Below are positions 23,201 through 37,800 of a stretch of 64,000 nt of DNA, in pieces. The number at the start of each line of letters is the position of its first letter. Position 1 is the stretch's first letter. This DNA comes from Stercorarius parasiticus (Eukaryota > Chordata > Aves > Charadriiformes > Stercorariidae). A program made the translations under genes and the position numbers. Under the pieces are notes generated by a model. It ran no database searches. It was not told where the DNA came from and saw only the letters and a list, made by a program, of their open reading frames with translations. The stretch covers positions 81,050 to 145,049 of the forward strand of contig VWZL01000809.1 in NCBI GenBank assembly GCA_013396915.1. Reading direction: 5' to 3'.

Positions 23201-26200
23201 CTGATGCAAGAGCAGGATTCTACTAGAACCCGAGGTATGCTTTAGCATGCGAAATGGAAGCCTGCCAAGATACTAAAAAAATATGATGCAAATCAAGCAA
23301 TAGGACTTCCAATGCTGGATCAATCATTTAACCCAACACATCCGCAGTTGAATGTGGTGTGGGCAGCACTGCTATTGGGCTTCTATCTCTTGCCCACTAG
23401 TATATCATGCTTCGTATTCATCAGATCATCCAGGAAAGCACGCTCAGTTTCAAAACATCATTTAGGCCTTGGCCTCCGTGCAAAGAACAGCAGAGACATT
23501 CATTTCTAGAACTAGCTGTATTTTGTGTGTATGTGCACATCTCTGTACCAGAAACTCGGCTGAGCCATTAATTTATTTCACCCCGGATTCACAAAACAGC
23601 TAAGCAGATAGTATCTGGCTGATCTTCATGGTAAGGAATCATGGATGAAAAGGCATAAGGTTTCCTATTTCCTCCCTACAAATCGCATGCGTGCCTCAAC
23701 TCTATGACCTTCTATGCCTTCCTTAAAGAAGCACCAGAACATAAAATGAATCTGCTCAGAACAGGATGTCTACCCCCAAAAAATAAGATCCATGTTCCCA
23801 GTCTCAAGAAAAAAAAAAAAAGGAATGCAGAAATCAGAATACCATCCACCTGAGGCAAAGGGTAAGAGAACCAACTTGCCAGGTCTGGATAGGAAGAGCA
23901 GGTCTGCAGCAGGGACATAACTGCATTCAGACAGGTGCCAGGGTCCATCCCACAGCACAGCAGAGGACACAGTGACTTCTGCAAAGTTATTTACTGCTTT
24001 GTGACAAAGCAGCTCTATCGCATTTCCTAAGGATGGTCTCCCTTAGTGTTGCCAGGACAGCACACCTTTAGAAGCAGGGTGTCTTTCTGTCCTGCCATAT
24101 CAGACATTCTTTTTCTAAGTGCTACACAAGCAGTTGCTGTCACAGTAACTAGGGATTGCATAGTGATACACTGAAGCAGAGATCTTTTGCAAGATTCTTG
24201 CTCTCTCACAGGGTGCCAGGCTCCACATTCCTCATTGGAGTCAGTAAGGAGCAGCAGCTTTGAGGACAGCAACCATTGCTGCTTATGGATAAAGCTGCCA
24301 GGCTGGCACAGACAACTTTGTCACGTACAGAAATCATCTACAGCAAAGCAGGAACAGACATTCCCATATCCTAAGGACAGCAACTGGAAGAGTGGCCAGG
24401 GATTTCACCTTTAGCCAGGTATTCAAGTGGCAGCAGATACCTGTGGGGCAGTGCCAGCCTTGTGCTTTTTAGAGACTAAAAGTTCCCTCTGTAGCAGATG
24501 AGAGGACAATAGCTTCTGCTGTGTCTGTTATGAGACGTGGATTCTGCAGCTAAAATGTCAGCAGCTGGCTCAGTTTAGACTGAGCAGTGTTGCTAGTATC
24601 TGCTAGTGTGTAACAGCCCATGGGAAGGAGGTAGAGGCACTGAGCACAAGCTTCATGTTTACTCAGCAAGCACCAGCTGAAGAGAACCATCTGATTTCTA
24701 AACTCCTGTTGCCTCCCACTTTTTGTCTCATCATCACACTACATATCTAAGCTACACATGTAAGGTACCATCCACTCCCTTTATTATAGCCCCTCTTGCT
24801 GTTTTCTCACCTGTCTGCCTCAACCAGCATACCAGTAGCCCTATGTACTGACATGGGGCGGGGGGAAGTTTCTAGAAGCTGTGATAAATAAAAATCCTCC
24901 CTTGCAACTAACAGAGCATCTCCTCCCTAACCTGTCCCATCCACTCTTAAATTTTCCCACCAGAATCGATTTCTATTCCTGTCTTGAACAGTTACAGGTG
25001 CTTTTTAATAGAAGCGTGGGAAAGGCAGACTTAACATTAAGAGATCCTCAGAAATCTGTAAGAATATTTCTGGTAAGGGTACATCTGATTTCTAGGGGGA
25101 AATGTTTATGATGTATGCATTATCACAGTCTCAGAACTTCATTCCCTACCTATTTAGGATTCCCACACTGGATTACAACCTGCCTTCACATATGAGATGT
25201 TGAAGCTTTCAATGAGGTCACACCAGACTCTGACAAGCACTGATGGGTGAGTCATGCTGCAGTAGCCAGAGATACTAGCAACAGATTTGTTAATCTGTAT
25301 GCAGTCTAACTCTTTTGCTGGTCTAGAATCTTATTCAAGAGTGGAACGCAATGTCTCAGAGCGAGGTGACTGCAGAATTGCTGAAGAGCAAGGCCACATT
25401 TTCACAATTGTTTTACAGCTTATAATAAGAATCAGTTCCTGGGAGTATGTTTACAACAATGCAAAATCTGGCGTTTTACCTATAAAATGGAAGATCAAGA
25501 TCTAGATGGGGTCAACAGCAGAGCTGTGCATTGCAGATCACTGGAAAAGCTACCATGCTGATAAGAAATCGGTTCTCAGAAGAGTTCCACCAACTCTTGC
25601 TCCAGCAGTTTAAATCACTATCCCCAGCAGGCTGCTCTTCCAGAGGCTACATCCCTGCACCAAGGTCAGCAGGTGTAAATACACACCTATACACCAGCCA
25701 ATCTAGCAGAAAGGACAGTTTAGCGACAGAATTGTTAGGTTTGGGTTTGAGCTAAGACATCTAACCATAACCCAGCAGTGTCAGGCACAGAACAGAACTC
25801 TCTTCTGCTGGCTCTGTTACGGGGGAGGGAAACTTGTGGAGAAGGACTAGACCAGACAACAGCAACATCCTGAACCACCACAGCAAAATTCAGTGGAGCT
25901 TGCCCATGAAAGCTTTGGAAGTGTGTCAACAGGGACATAGAAAACCACAGAACAAGTGAGATATGGGGTCCGAGCATAACAGCGGAAGAAGTTCCTTCAT
26001 TTTGGCTCAACTACTGGACAGTTAGAAAAAGAACAAATAAGAAAGGGAAGAGGCAAAGTAAACCTAAAAGAAATTCTGTAGAGGGAGAAAAAAGAAATGA
26101 GGTGCTGTTGTATTTTCATTGTTACGAAGCTAAATTAATCTTCCTAAGTCAAGCAGAAAAATAATTGTTTAAGACTTCTATTCAGAAGAAAGCGTGAGCA

Positions 26201-29200
26201 GCAAATGCCAGTGGGACAACTAACAAAAGGTGTCTTCTCACAGAGAAAGAAAACCACCTGGCGATTGCATAACTATAATGAGTTTCCTCCCAGTTTCACA
26301 TTATTAGTCACCTTTCACCCTTCTCTGCCAAAGGCCTCTTCTTATACATCCATCTAAGGACCAGAGCCAAGACACAAGCCTTTCCTGTGCTGCTTCTTTC
26401 CATCAGTCACTCCTCAAGGTCAAGGCCTCCACAATACTGATCCTTGCATTCCAGCCATTTTGAATCAACTCCAGAGTAAAACCCTCTTCATCCATGCTGT
26501 TGTGAAAAGATCTGAGATATCTGAACAGACCCTCCTTATACTCAGTTGTCATGGCCTGGAAAAACAGCTAGCTTTTGGACCAATACATTTTGATTTTGCA
26601 GTTAATAGGGAGTTAAAAACATTGTTAACCACAACTGTGTTTAAGAGACACCCCAACACCCCACTTGTCTTTAAGCATCTGATCTGATAGATCTAAGTGC
26701 AACGCATCTTGTTGTGATGTATTCATCACAATATGTTATACTGATATGTATACTTATATGATATGAACTAGCATCAGTTCATTTGGCATGAATGTTATAA
26801 GCTATGTATAAAAAAAGAGCACCTGAAAAATGACAGCTTAATCAGCTTATTGTTATGCCATTGCAGAGAAGGGTAAAAAGAATTCCTAGGTGTCCCTGGG
26901 CAACACATATTACAAAAAACCCTGAAAGTAATCAGAAGAAATGTAGATCTTGCAAAACAAGAAATTTTTTTTTTCAAGTTCTGAAAATATTTCAAAGCAA
27001 AACCACTGCAAAGATACATTGAGGAGCCCTCTCTGGCAGAAGACATGCTTACCTTAGAGTCCCCTGGAAACCTGTTTGACTCAGGTGGAAGTGACCTACT
27101 GGCATTTATTTGTAATTGCCCAGCATGGCAGTTGCTGAGGAAGGAAAAGCTGTTGAGTCACACTGCAAGTCACTTTTCCACTTTTGTCTGGTTGCCCAGA
27201 GGGTAGAGTGGGACAGTCAGAAGGCTGTGATTCTGTTTATACCTCTGTCACTGATTTCCCCTATGACCTTGGTAAGTAGTACTTCTTCTTGTGCCACCGT
27301 TTCCCCACTTCTTAATAGATAAAACCACCCCCTTGACTCATGGGACAATCATAAATGCACAGCAAGGAACATGTTTGTTTATCTAATAAAAGCTAAGAGA
27401 GAAGAGTGAAGCATTATTATTGTTGTCATATAATACAAAAGTGGTTATGTAATAACATCAGTATTACTTCATTTTTGTCGTTACGACATAACAAGCTGTC
27501 AGAGGGATACTGTCTGACATGGTATCTTCATCCCAGCAAATGTACTGAAGCGTTTACCTCATTGATACAAAACCAGATTACAACAATCTGGAAGACTCTA
27601 CCTCCTTTATTTTGACCAGCCTTTCTCTAGAACATGTTTTTCCTGTTTAACCTTGTAACCCATAATAATGGCCCAAACTACACTGTAGGAACGACAGCAG
27701 GTTTCATGAGCTAGTAAAAGCAAAACAATTCCTCACTCATGCATTTCACAACTAGTCACACACTAAAACACATAAATGCTTATCTTCGCGATCAGAGAAC
27801 AAGCTGAAAGTTAGTTTCTAAATCGGTACATAATGCATACAAAGAACACAATCTAAAAAATCTCAATGCCATGAAAGAATAAAAAAACCTCTATAATTTG
27901 GCTAAATTACATTCTGCTTGTATAATGACAAATCTCTTAGAACAAAAGCATTGACAACTGCACTTCATAACTGCTATCATAATTAATAACCAAATTTAAT
28001 TGGCTCAGGTTTTACAATTTATTCTAAAATTTAAAATTGTTCACTTAAAAAAAGGTCAGATTAAAGCAGCATGTGGACTGAAGGCTGAGGAAGGTATGTG
28101 TGATTACAGCAGCTGAAACTCTGCCCTAATCACAGTCTTATCATTCTTATCTACTGGAAGTATTTATAAAGCAATGATTATCCTACTAGGCCCCATCACT
28201 GCTCTGAGTTAGTTCTGAACCAGCACCTTCGTGTTGCTGTAAAACGTTTATACTGCTAGAGGTGTTGTCATTCTGCTGAGACTGAAGGCCAAGCTTCTCA
28301 TCACTTAAAGTCATTAAAAAAAATAAACTATGACACTTCTTTAGAAGTAGGGGTGTTAACCCCAATGTCCTGGCCAAATTCCCAGCTTGAGTAATTACAG
28401 TGTGCCTTGAATAAATTCTTGCCACTGTTTCCGTTGGACACAGTATTGTTCTCTACTTCCTTTCCTACAATATTATGGAGTGCTGATGCATGCTCTTAAA
28501 GGTCCCGTCTACACTGGAATGTTGTACGGGTCTACCCCAGGACCAGCTCCACAGCAGAACATTGGGAACAATGTGTTGGAACCAGTTCTGCCTGTCAGCT
28601 GAACCGCTAGGCAATTTGTAATTTTTATTTATTGATGTTCCGGCACCTCCTTCAGATGGAATTAACTTTGGGTATAGCTATCTGATAGATAAACTGGTGC
28701 AAATCCCAGATGCAGACATACATAAACCTGTTTAGTTCTTTAAATGAACTAAATTTGCATCAGGAAATTAGCAAACTAAGCTAAACTAATTTAACTTTCT
28801 AGATGCCTACTACGATCATCTGAGAAGACAGCAAGAGCACGCCTAGCAGCACAGGGATAGAAAACCATGCTAAATGTGCCTATTTAGCTAGCAACAATAA
28901 AAATCATAGTTTTAATACTGCCTGTTCCTTCAGAATTTCAGAGGACTTTTTCTAAACTGGTCATCCAAGGATGATACTGTTTATTTTCGAAGCAGTCACT
29001 GAATATGTATCCAATGCTTAACTAGTATTTTAAGTAAAATACTTGACAGTTGATGGTAAAGCATTATTCACATTTTTCTGCAGCCACCATTAGAGATCTC
29101 AGGATTTTTACCTAGAACTATCATTATCTTTTCATATGTGTAACACAAAGAGCTGAGACCCAGACTCTCTGCTGGTGTTTGCTGGGTTAGCTCCATGGAC

Positions 29201-30779
29201 CTCACTAACTGAAGCTTTTACCCTCATAATTCATGAACTTTAAAGGCAATTTGTCTGCAGGAAGAAGTACAAGATCGAGATTCAGAAGAACCTGATTCTC
29301 AATTCCACCTCATGACCCCACGGGCAGATCACTGCCTCTCACTGCTCCACTTAGTTCTCCCATCTGCAAAAGCAAATGATACCCACAAATTTGACAAAAC
29401 AAGTACAAGAGCAGATTTATACTGATAGGCCATGCCAAGCAGATTCACGTTAAACAGCATTGTTTTAACATTTGAAAATACAAATATTTACCTTTCAAGA
29501 ATGTCCTTAATTTCCCCAGCAGCATGCTTCCAAACCCATATTATTTTAGAAGACAGAAACTGTAGTTTCAGAAAGTGGATGGTTTTATTTTTGTGCCATT
29601 ACAAAAATGCCTTTTAACTTGTCAAACGATACGCTACAAATATCTTTGGCAGATGAATGAAACCAAGTTTCCTGTCATAGCTGCCAACTTCAAGGTTGAG
29701 ATAATCAGATAAACCTTTAGTTTGCCTCTCCCAATACTTACAACAACATATGCTTGAAGTGATCCACATTTGTCTTACTTTTCCTATTGGGATTTGAAAA
29801 GGCAAAGTATCAGACCACTGCATGACAAGTTTACAGAACGTTTGTTCACAAATAATCATCCACAATTATTGCAGCCAACCTCTGCTCTCTTCTCAGGTTT
29901 CCCCCATTCCACATCCCCAGTAGCTCTGCTTGGCTAAATGTAAATGCAAAGTTTAGATAAATAGTATCCAGCATCCTCCTCAATGCCTGCTGGATACAAA
30001 GCCTTCTTATGGTACAAAATACCTGTTAGTTTATAGGAAAATAGGAAGGAATTTCGATTTGCTTGTTTTATTTCAGCAGTAATGCTGAATTTACAGAATT
30101 TTACTATTTCATATTGAGGACACCTCAAAATTGTGAATATTTGCAGGGTACTTTATAACCGAGAACACTGTCCCTTCAGATATAATCCTGAATTTAAAAC
30201 TGGAAGCAATCCCTACAAACACACCTTCTACAAACTTTGTGTCTGATGTAACTGTTTCTATTAATTTATTATCAGGATGTCAGTACAAATTGTTATTTTG
30301 ATGATTCCTTGCCCCTATACTTCTGAAAGGGAAAGCAACTATAAACACAAGGGAGACTGACCTCAGTGATTTCCTCTGTTCAGACAGCAGCACAATGCGC
30401 TTAAACACCATGACAAGGAGAGGTGGACTGTTTAGAATTCCTCCAGCTGTAATCTACAGTAAAAACAAATAAACAAATACGTGACTACAAGACGCGATAA
30501 TTAATCCCTGCATGAAGCCAACTGTTATCTCTAGTTCATAGATGGAGATACCAAAGCACACAAAGGCTCAACAACCTACCAAGTTCAAAACCCACCACAG
30601 CTTGGGAGGCCATGTGCTTGGTCTGTGAGATTTTTTTTGTTTGTTTGTTTGTCTTCCTCTTTTGGCCAGAAACCAGATACAGTTTGGCCAAGAGCAGACA
30701 GCCTGAAACGCACCCATTTGGCCAGGCCAGTTGCACAAGAGTTAGCACAAGGAGACACCTACCACCTCCTGGGGTCATT

Positions 30780-31400
30780 GCCTGTAGCTGAGCCGCTCCC
30801 GGCGACTAAGGCTGCTCCATCCACTCAGCCATACCCTCACCCGGGCTGTCCTGCCCCAAACCCACCCTCCCCAGCCACACCTGCGCCCCACAACTTCCCA
30901 CCTGCCTCCAGGCCTCTCCCCTGCCCTCCTCCTTCACCCCCCAGGCCCCACATGCCACATCTCCATGCCCTCCTCCTTCTCTCTGCTCCTCCCGGAGTGG
31001 TGAGTTCTCAGTGTAAATACCATTTTGTTCGGTGCTGGTACGGGATTTGGAGGAAAGTGACCTATTTTAAAGACCTTTTATCGCTTTCCCTCAGCATTGC
31101 ATGTGGCGGCCGATTCCGTTAGCCAAATAGCGTTTCCCAACCATTTTAATTTGTCAGATTAAAACGTCTCATGGAGGCTAGATTTCTGTAACCCGCGTGT
31201 GGGGATGTCTTTAGAAATAGCCTTCAGCCTGCTTTGCTGCAAGCATCTTTGGAGCATTAAGAGTTCACCTTTGTCACTGTGAAAGCAGAAATAAATATAA
31301 AGGCGATACCTGTAACATGCAGTTGTACCATTGTGTTGGGCGCGGTACAAGAAATGGGGGGCGGGGGGAGAAGAGAACCAGGGATTAAAATGGTTGTTGT
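30780..31400 (+). promoter_or_regulatory. Candidate TAOK1 promoter / 5' non-coding exon region
   Basis: The plus strand is very C-rich from about 30790 to 30990. CpGs are commoner than in neighbouring DNA, for example in CTCCCGGCGAC, GTGGCGGCCGATTCCG and ACCCGCGTG. A GC box GGGGGGCGGGGGG lies at 31356-31368. A consensus-like splice donor, GGAGTG|GTGAGT, sits at 30999/31000. Visual base skew also appears to reverse here. These points fit a transcription start for the plus-strand TAOK1 gene, whose start-codon exon is about 30.6 kb downstream. A 165-codon proline-rich frame (30625-31122) overlaps but has no recognisable domain. The call is inference and could be a generic C-rich region. Confidence 0.35.
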
Positions 31401-31824
31401 CAAATGTAGATCTTTCCCTGTCTTAGGAAGAAATGACAGAATGGTATTAGGCTGGAGGAGTTTAATTTATTTTCTGAGAAAAACGCTTCGTGTTTATCGT
31501 GCTTGTCTCTGCTGCTTATCACGGTATGGAGTACTTCATTAGGTGGCATTTTAGTGGCTGAGTTGGTTAAATAGCAGTTGCATTAACTAGTTGAACAAAT
31601 TGTGTCCTTCACCTTTGGCTATTTGAGAGCCCTTCCAGCAGTGTGTCCATGCATGCCAAGGACGGATTAATAAGATGTTACCTAAAGGTTTGAATGTTAT
31701 TGATTCCTTACTATTAATGCTATTTATAGTGCATCTGACATGGCTCTTGGTTTATGTATTTGGATAAAGGTTATCAGCTTGGAATGATTCAAATGAAATG
31801 TTCTCAAAATGTCAACCCTAATAT

Positions 31825-31854
31825 TATATATGTGTGTGTGTGTATATATATATG
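31825..31854. repeat. Compound (TG)n(TA)n microsatellite
   Basis: TATATATGTGTGTGTGTG followed by TATATATATATG. Probably length-polymorphic. Confidence 0.85.
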
Positions 31855-34800
31855 TTGTTGAACAGTATAGTTCACATCTTCAGTGTCTGAAAAACACCTT
31901 TAGTAGATAGCACATCACAGTAGTGAAAACATGGTGAAAAACGGTGATATATTTTGGCATTAGTGAAGGTTTGTTTTCATATTTCAGGATTACAGAATAA
32001 CATCTTCTGTTGCAATAAATATGATTTTAGATACATGTTTCTTGAAACTACTTTGAGCCTACATTTTCCTTGCCTTTGTGCCTGTTCATAGTGAGCATGT
32101 CATAGTTTTTGCTACTTAAGTCCAAGGGCAAACCTAATCAACGATTGGTTTGAGCCTTGATATTAGATTCTCCACAACATTGGCCTAGTTCTGACTGGTA
32201 TGTTTGCCATTTTTAGGACTCCTCTTCCTTTTATCTGAAGACTGAATTACATTGATAAACTTGAACCATAATTTGTCCTTTGAACTTGAGAGAATGTTTT
32301 TCTCCTCTGTTAAGAATTTCTCACTGAAGAGAAAGTGATTCTGCTAGAACAGCTTAAATTAAATTTAATCCTGTTGAAACACAACTGCCTGAGGTAAAAA
32401 CACCTTGGATAGTTTGGTATTTTTTTTCTTTTTAACTGGGCTGAAATTAAGTGCTGCATGTAGAGGACCAGATGTTGGCATTAAAATTATGTACAGATAA
32501 GGTGACTTAGGCCTCAAGTTAGGCTATTGGAAAAAGTTATCTATCGTGTGTCCTTCTGTTAAATTCTGGTGTAAGCTAAGCTGGAGAATTTTAAATGTTT
32601 ACTTACATCTAAGTAATGCTTCTATTTGTGCATCTTTCATCTTTGCCTATCCATTATAATTCGTCAGTTTTTGTGTCACTAGAATACCATATTTTTAATG
32701 AGTTGTAAGACAGCCTCAGTTTCTATGCTTGGTGAGATACATTAGAAGAGAAGCAAATATCACACTAATAATTAGATCTTCAGATGTATCCTAGTAGTGG
32801 ATTTCCTGTAATGAGGATGTTTTGTAGAGAACAATAGATATGGCAACGAATTCAGAGATTTGTTTTAAAGATGTTGTAGGTAGCTGGCTTTGTAGTAGTG
32901 AGTTCCACTTTGACAGACCGATGCATGCTCAACAGGAACATTAGGTGGTTTCCAGGTACTTCATTTTCAGGTGCTAATTCTCTTCCTAGCAAAGACAGAC
33001 TGGATGTACTACTATTGTTGTCTCTCTTGTCTGTCTCTTCTGCAAGGATATACTTCTGCTCTAACTTAACAGTTGCTACAGTCATTTGCAAAATATGCCT
33101 CATATAAGTTTATTTGACAGTACAGATGTTTTGTCAAGTAAGAAAATGTTTAGGGTTGATATGGCTCTCTTTGTTTTCCAGAAGTGGTGAGGAAGCTATG
33201 ATAAGTATCATTTGTCTTACTCCATTCTCAATGTATTTTGGAGAACACTTGTATAATCACTAAGATCCTATCTTAGAAGCATTTTCTCTTGTGTTTCTCT
33301 TCATATTAAAATCATGTAAACAACATATTGTTATGTTGAAGCGCACACTAGAAACTACGAAAATCTTTGGTATTACCAGTGGTGACCCAGGCTCTTGTCT
33401 TCTGAATTACAGTGGTTATGGGTGGCCATTACATTTTTTTCTGTTCAAGGTTTTTAGTTTTATTTCCTTATGTGAACCTGGACAAAAGCAAGAGCTTAAG
33501 TTCAACTCTGGACCAGAGTCATGTCTGCATTAGAAAGTTATCCTGGGTCTGACAGCGGGGTTTCAGTTAAGGGTAACACAGATGTCCTCCCTTGGTTAAC
33601 CATGTTTGAGACCAGCTTGCCTATAACAGTACAGAGAGAGACGAATCAATACCTTCCAAGACTGATGGTTGTCCTTTCTCTTATAACTCCCGAATGTGTC
33701 TTACTCTTACAAACTGCTCATTCCTGACCAACGTGATGCAGGACAAAACCCTGGTCTGTGCGGTCTTGTGCTCGCTGGTGAGTTCCTCTTACACTAGAAG
33801 TTGATTTAGGTGTGTGGTCCTGTCCTCCACCTGATTTTCCATGTGTGTCATTGTGTTGGCACTGGTCTTTGCTCCTGCCCTGAGCCACACCAGCAGAAAG
33901 CTAACCTAAGGAAAAACGCAGAGTTTTGTGCCAGCTTGGTGATCTGAAATGGCTCAGTGCACAGATAGGAGATGCTAGAGACAACCCAAGGGACTGGGCT
34001 GCACCACGACAGCCAGCAATTACATCAGTTTGTGCTGCCATGGAACAACCACTTGATCAAAGAGAAATGTTTGGAGACAGAGATGGTTGGTGGCACCTTC
34101 TCCTAAAGTTGTACTAGTTTCAAGATTCTTTGTTTTCATTGTTCTTTAGCATGCTAAGGGGTTGCTCGTCATACATTGATTTCTGTGTGGAGAAGAGACT
34201 GGAAAAAATCCAATGGATAAAGGGTCAGAAAACCACTAATCCCCTCATGTGAAGTTCCAGAGGGAGCTCAGCTGTGCAGAGCTGCAAAGCAGAGTCCTTC
34301 CTGTGAAAGCAGAACTTAAAATGTAAAAAACATGAAATCAGAGGTGAAGTGCAAAGTGTCTGAGGGGGAAAAAGTGTGCACAAAACAGGAGGAAAGGATG
34401 GAGGGCTATTTAAAAGCACAGTTGGCTTTTAGACATTGTATTCCCTCCTCCTTGTCTGAGTGCCCGTTTGCAGTACAAAACATGGAGGAAGGAATACTTT
34501 CTGAAGGTCCTTAGAAACACAGTGGACATTAGACAGCACAGTGGGTGCTCCAGCTGTTTCTTAAAGCAGTTTTTAAACAAATATATTGGCGATCGTTGGA
34601 ATGACAGTATTTTTTAATTACCAAAGGGACGCCATTGAGAACTCTTAATACTTTGTCAGAAATTAGTGCATTGTTACTCCTGACAATTACTTTTTTTTTT
34701 TTTACATCCTGCTAAATCTGGGTTTCTTTGCCAGAAGAAAAGGCAAGGTAGCCACTGTAAACATAGCATGAAATTGCCAAAGCAGCAATAAGTTTTGTCT

Positions 34801-37800
34801 AAACAGAAAAGTTTCTCCAGTTTAATCGGAGCTTGCTGAGCCCAGCTATGCAGAGTTAGTTACGCACCTACGCTGCAGCTTAGAAATGAGGTTTTCCTTC
34901 TCTTAGGGATATGGTGAGGACAGCCCAACAGGCATTCCGAGTTACAGTGATGATGGCTTCTTAATATGAGTGGACAGTAGCTAATAGTTTTGCCTGTTGT
35001 ATTGCTTGGCTAGAAACAGTTTTGATTTTTCTCTGAGGGTCAGGATGGGGTGACAGCATGAGATTTACATATTGAATATTGTCCTTAGAGTGGAAAAGGC
35101 TAGAAATGTTTTGTTTTGGGGAAAACTTAGATCTTGAGGAAAGAAGTAAAAATCACAGAACTCTAAAGCTGGCAGGCTCTGCAGTTTTCTGTGCCTGTGA
35201 TCTTCCACTGATCCTTATTAGAGTCCTGGCTACAGCCATGCAAATATTTTCTTTAGAGTGAGATGTAATTTTATAAAAACAGTTTTCTCCTGTGCTTATC
35301 AAATGTAGCATGTTTATGGGGCGGCCTTCTATCAGAATGTAGGTGAGTGGTGCCTGTGAATGTAGTGAGAAGCTTTTGCTGCATGTCCGTGATGTCAAGC
35401 CATATCTGAAAAGTAAATTTTGATGTTTCACGTTAATGTCAGAGATTCTTACAGCTTTTAGGCTGAAAGCCGATGTGTATTATACCTGAATTCTTAAAAT
35501 GCGAATAAAGTTGTTTTCAGTGTTTTACTTAGTTCAGCTAAACTTCAAACCCCATTTTTCTTCCCTTTACTCTGCTGCCATTGACTGAGCATCAGTGGAC
35601 ACAGTTTTTGAGGGGTTAGATCCTGTAGGATCAGTCCCTCTCTTTGCATCGCTGGTTCGGCTTCAGTTCATTCTGGTCTGTCTCATTTCTAACCTGGGGA
35701 AAGCCATGGGATCCAGGAGCATGGCAAAGTGAAATATGTGAATTCAAGTATGTTAAAAGGGTAAGGAACATTTCTTGTAACAGTTTTTGGCTTGTTCCTC
35801 GTCCATGTGTTAAGTCTGTTTTCCAAGCATCCAGCAGTCCTTCCTCTTCCCTGACATACTGCTACTCTTAAGGCAATAACAGACCCATGAGCCCCTTCCC
35901 AGAGAACTGCTGTATTAGGATTTCTTGGAAAGAATCGCATGTGGTATTGCACGTTTGTTATTTTTGCCTTCCTTCCCCTTCTTAATATGCAATTCCTATT
36001 TCCCGCCTCAGTCCCTTTTTAATTGGTGACTGTTACTCCCTCCCCCAGTTGAGGAGATGAGAAGAGAGGTTATTTTTCCTAACGCTGTTTCTCAAATAGG
36101 CCACGGGTATACAGAAGTAGTGCAGTAACTTTCTCCATGGGAAACCGTCAGTTATTAGGATTTCTCAAGCTGCGTCCCGGTGGCAGTGCAACATGTTTCT
36201 TCTTTAGTTCTGGCTTGCAGTTGTCACCAGCACTGGCTCCTCCCAATTCCCACTTCCTTGTAACCCAATCTGAATAAAGATCATGGGATTTAAATGTGCC
36301 TTGCTTTTCTGCTGCTGCTCTGAATGTTTGGGTTGTCTCCGTGTTCTTTGTAAACTGTATGCTGTGATCTTTGCTTTTTTGGCTTTGCCTGTTCCAAAAA
36401 GCAGTTGACAGTTGTTAAAATCAGTTCTGGGCCAGCCATGATTTGATGCGATTAAACTGTGTTAAATATGTTCCAGAATTGTTTCTTGGCCTAGATAGCA
36501 AACTAGTTAAACCCTAGTTTTGAAATCTATTTATGTGTGATTTGGCCCTGTGCCCCTAGGTAAGCTCTCTTCAAGCACCTCTTCAAGGGTCAAACAGAGC
36601 ACAGGATCTTCTGCCTTTAGATCCACCACCCTCCTATATCTCCTCATTTTTTTTTTATTACTCTCTGCATATCAAAGTGTTGTCTTGAGAATTATGTACC
36701 GGACTAACTGTAGTAATGTGGTTTCACCACCCATACAGACGAACTGTGTTGCAGTGGTATGATTTTCCCTGGCATCAGCTGAACTGGTAACAAACCCCAA
36801 TTTGTACATGCTCAGTATATCCTAGCATGCAGGCAGGCTCCTAGACTGAGGTTTTTATGAAGGTTTGCAACTTTACTTAAAAAAGAGGGTAACCTAGGCC
36901 TTGACAAAATTTCATGCTGGCTTCTAGAAGTGCGTATCAAAGTTTGGTAGGAAATAATGATATGTTTCAGAGGCAGTGCCTTGCTAAGAATGCCAAGCTC
37001 CGTTTTTATTATAGGTTAATTGCCGTATAGGCAAACCCTGAACTCTTACCTGGGATTTTGGCTTCATTTTCCTTCTTCCCTTTCCACACAAAACCCCCCC
37101 TAAACCATGCTTTGAAGTATTTTAAACTAGGTTAGTCTCTGGTTGGAGGTGTGTGGTAGAACCTCCTGTTAATTCTTGCTGGGACCTGCCCGTTTTGCAG
37201 CAAGAATGCGGGCGAACCCATCTGAATGTTGATCATCTGTCCTTTGTGGAGGATGGAAGATTATTTTTCCTTCATTTGACACAACATGTGGACAAAGGAA
37301 TCCTAGAGCATCTCCATTCCAAAAGCCACGCCAAGTGCCCAGAGCCCTTCGTTGGTGCCCATGGAGGTCAGGGAGGATACTCAGTCTAAGCTCAGCTGTT
37401 CGTGTGACAATCACTGGAGATACTTCCTTCTCCCACTATCAGAAGATGTTGCTGTGAGCTGCTGGCTCAGAAGTTGACCACATTCTTCCCAGATCAGCCT
37501 ACATAGCAATCCTGAACTGGCCAGAATCTTCAAAATTTTGCTCTTGCTGACTGGGAAGACAGAGCACAGGGTCCTAAATGCTAAAATAACCTGTACTTAA
37601 GAAGAGGTCATAATGCATGCTTTTTATCTAAAATAAAACGCGATGGAAGAAGCAAGTTCTCATCCTCACTGCTACTTTTGATTTCATTGCAATACTGATG
37701 CAATGAATTTATTTGCAGAAACAAGACTGGGCAAAAGATTTTTTCCTGATTTGACAATAACAAGCAGAGCACCTTGGATACTAGACTAATATGGAAATAG

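Larger units (their letters stand above)
12868..30779. other. Long non-coding interval without recognised exons
   Basis: About 18 kb with no exon, RNA gene or intact transposon that I can identify. The longest open frame, 143 codons at 13546-13977, is low-complexity chance. Simple features are a T21 tract (20208-20228), short A-rich tracts and an A7GAAG/CTTCT7 hairpin at 16855-16903. By eye the plus strand carries more A than T and more C than G across most of it, the opposite of the interval beyond 31 kb. Old, diverged repeats may be present but cannot be assigned without a library. Confidence 0.5.

Noticed and set aside
30625..31122. 165-codon proline-rich plus-strand frame
   Set aside because: Follows from the C-rich promoter-like DNA; no homology recognised and a mixed, low-complexity composition.
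37153..37389. 78-codon frame preceded by an acceptor-like TTTTGCAG
   Set aside because: No matching donor, no recognised protein, and the antisense frame is equally open.
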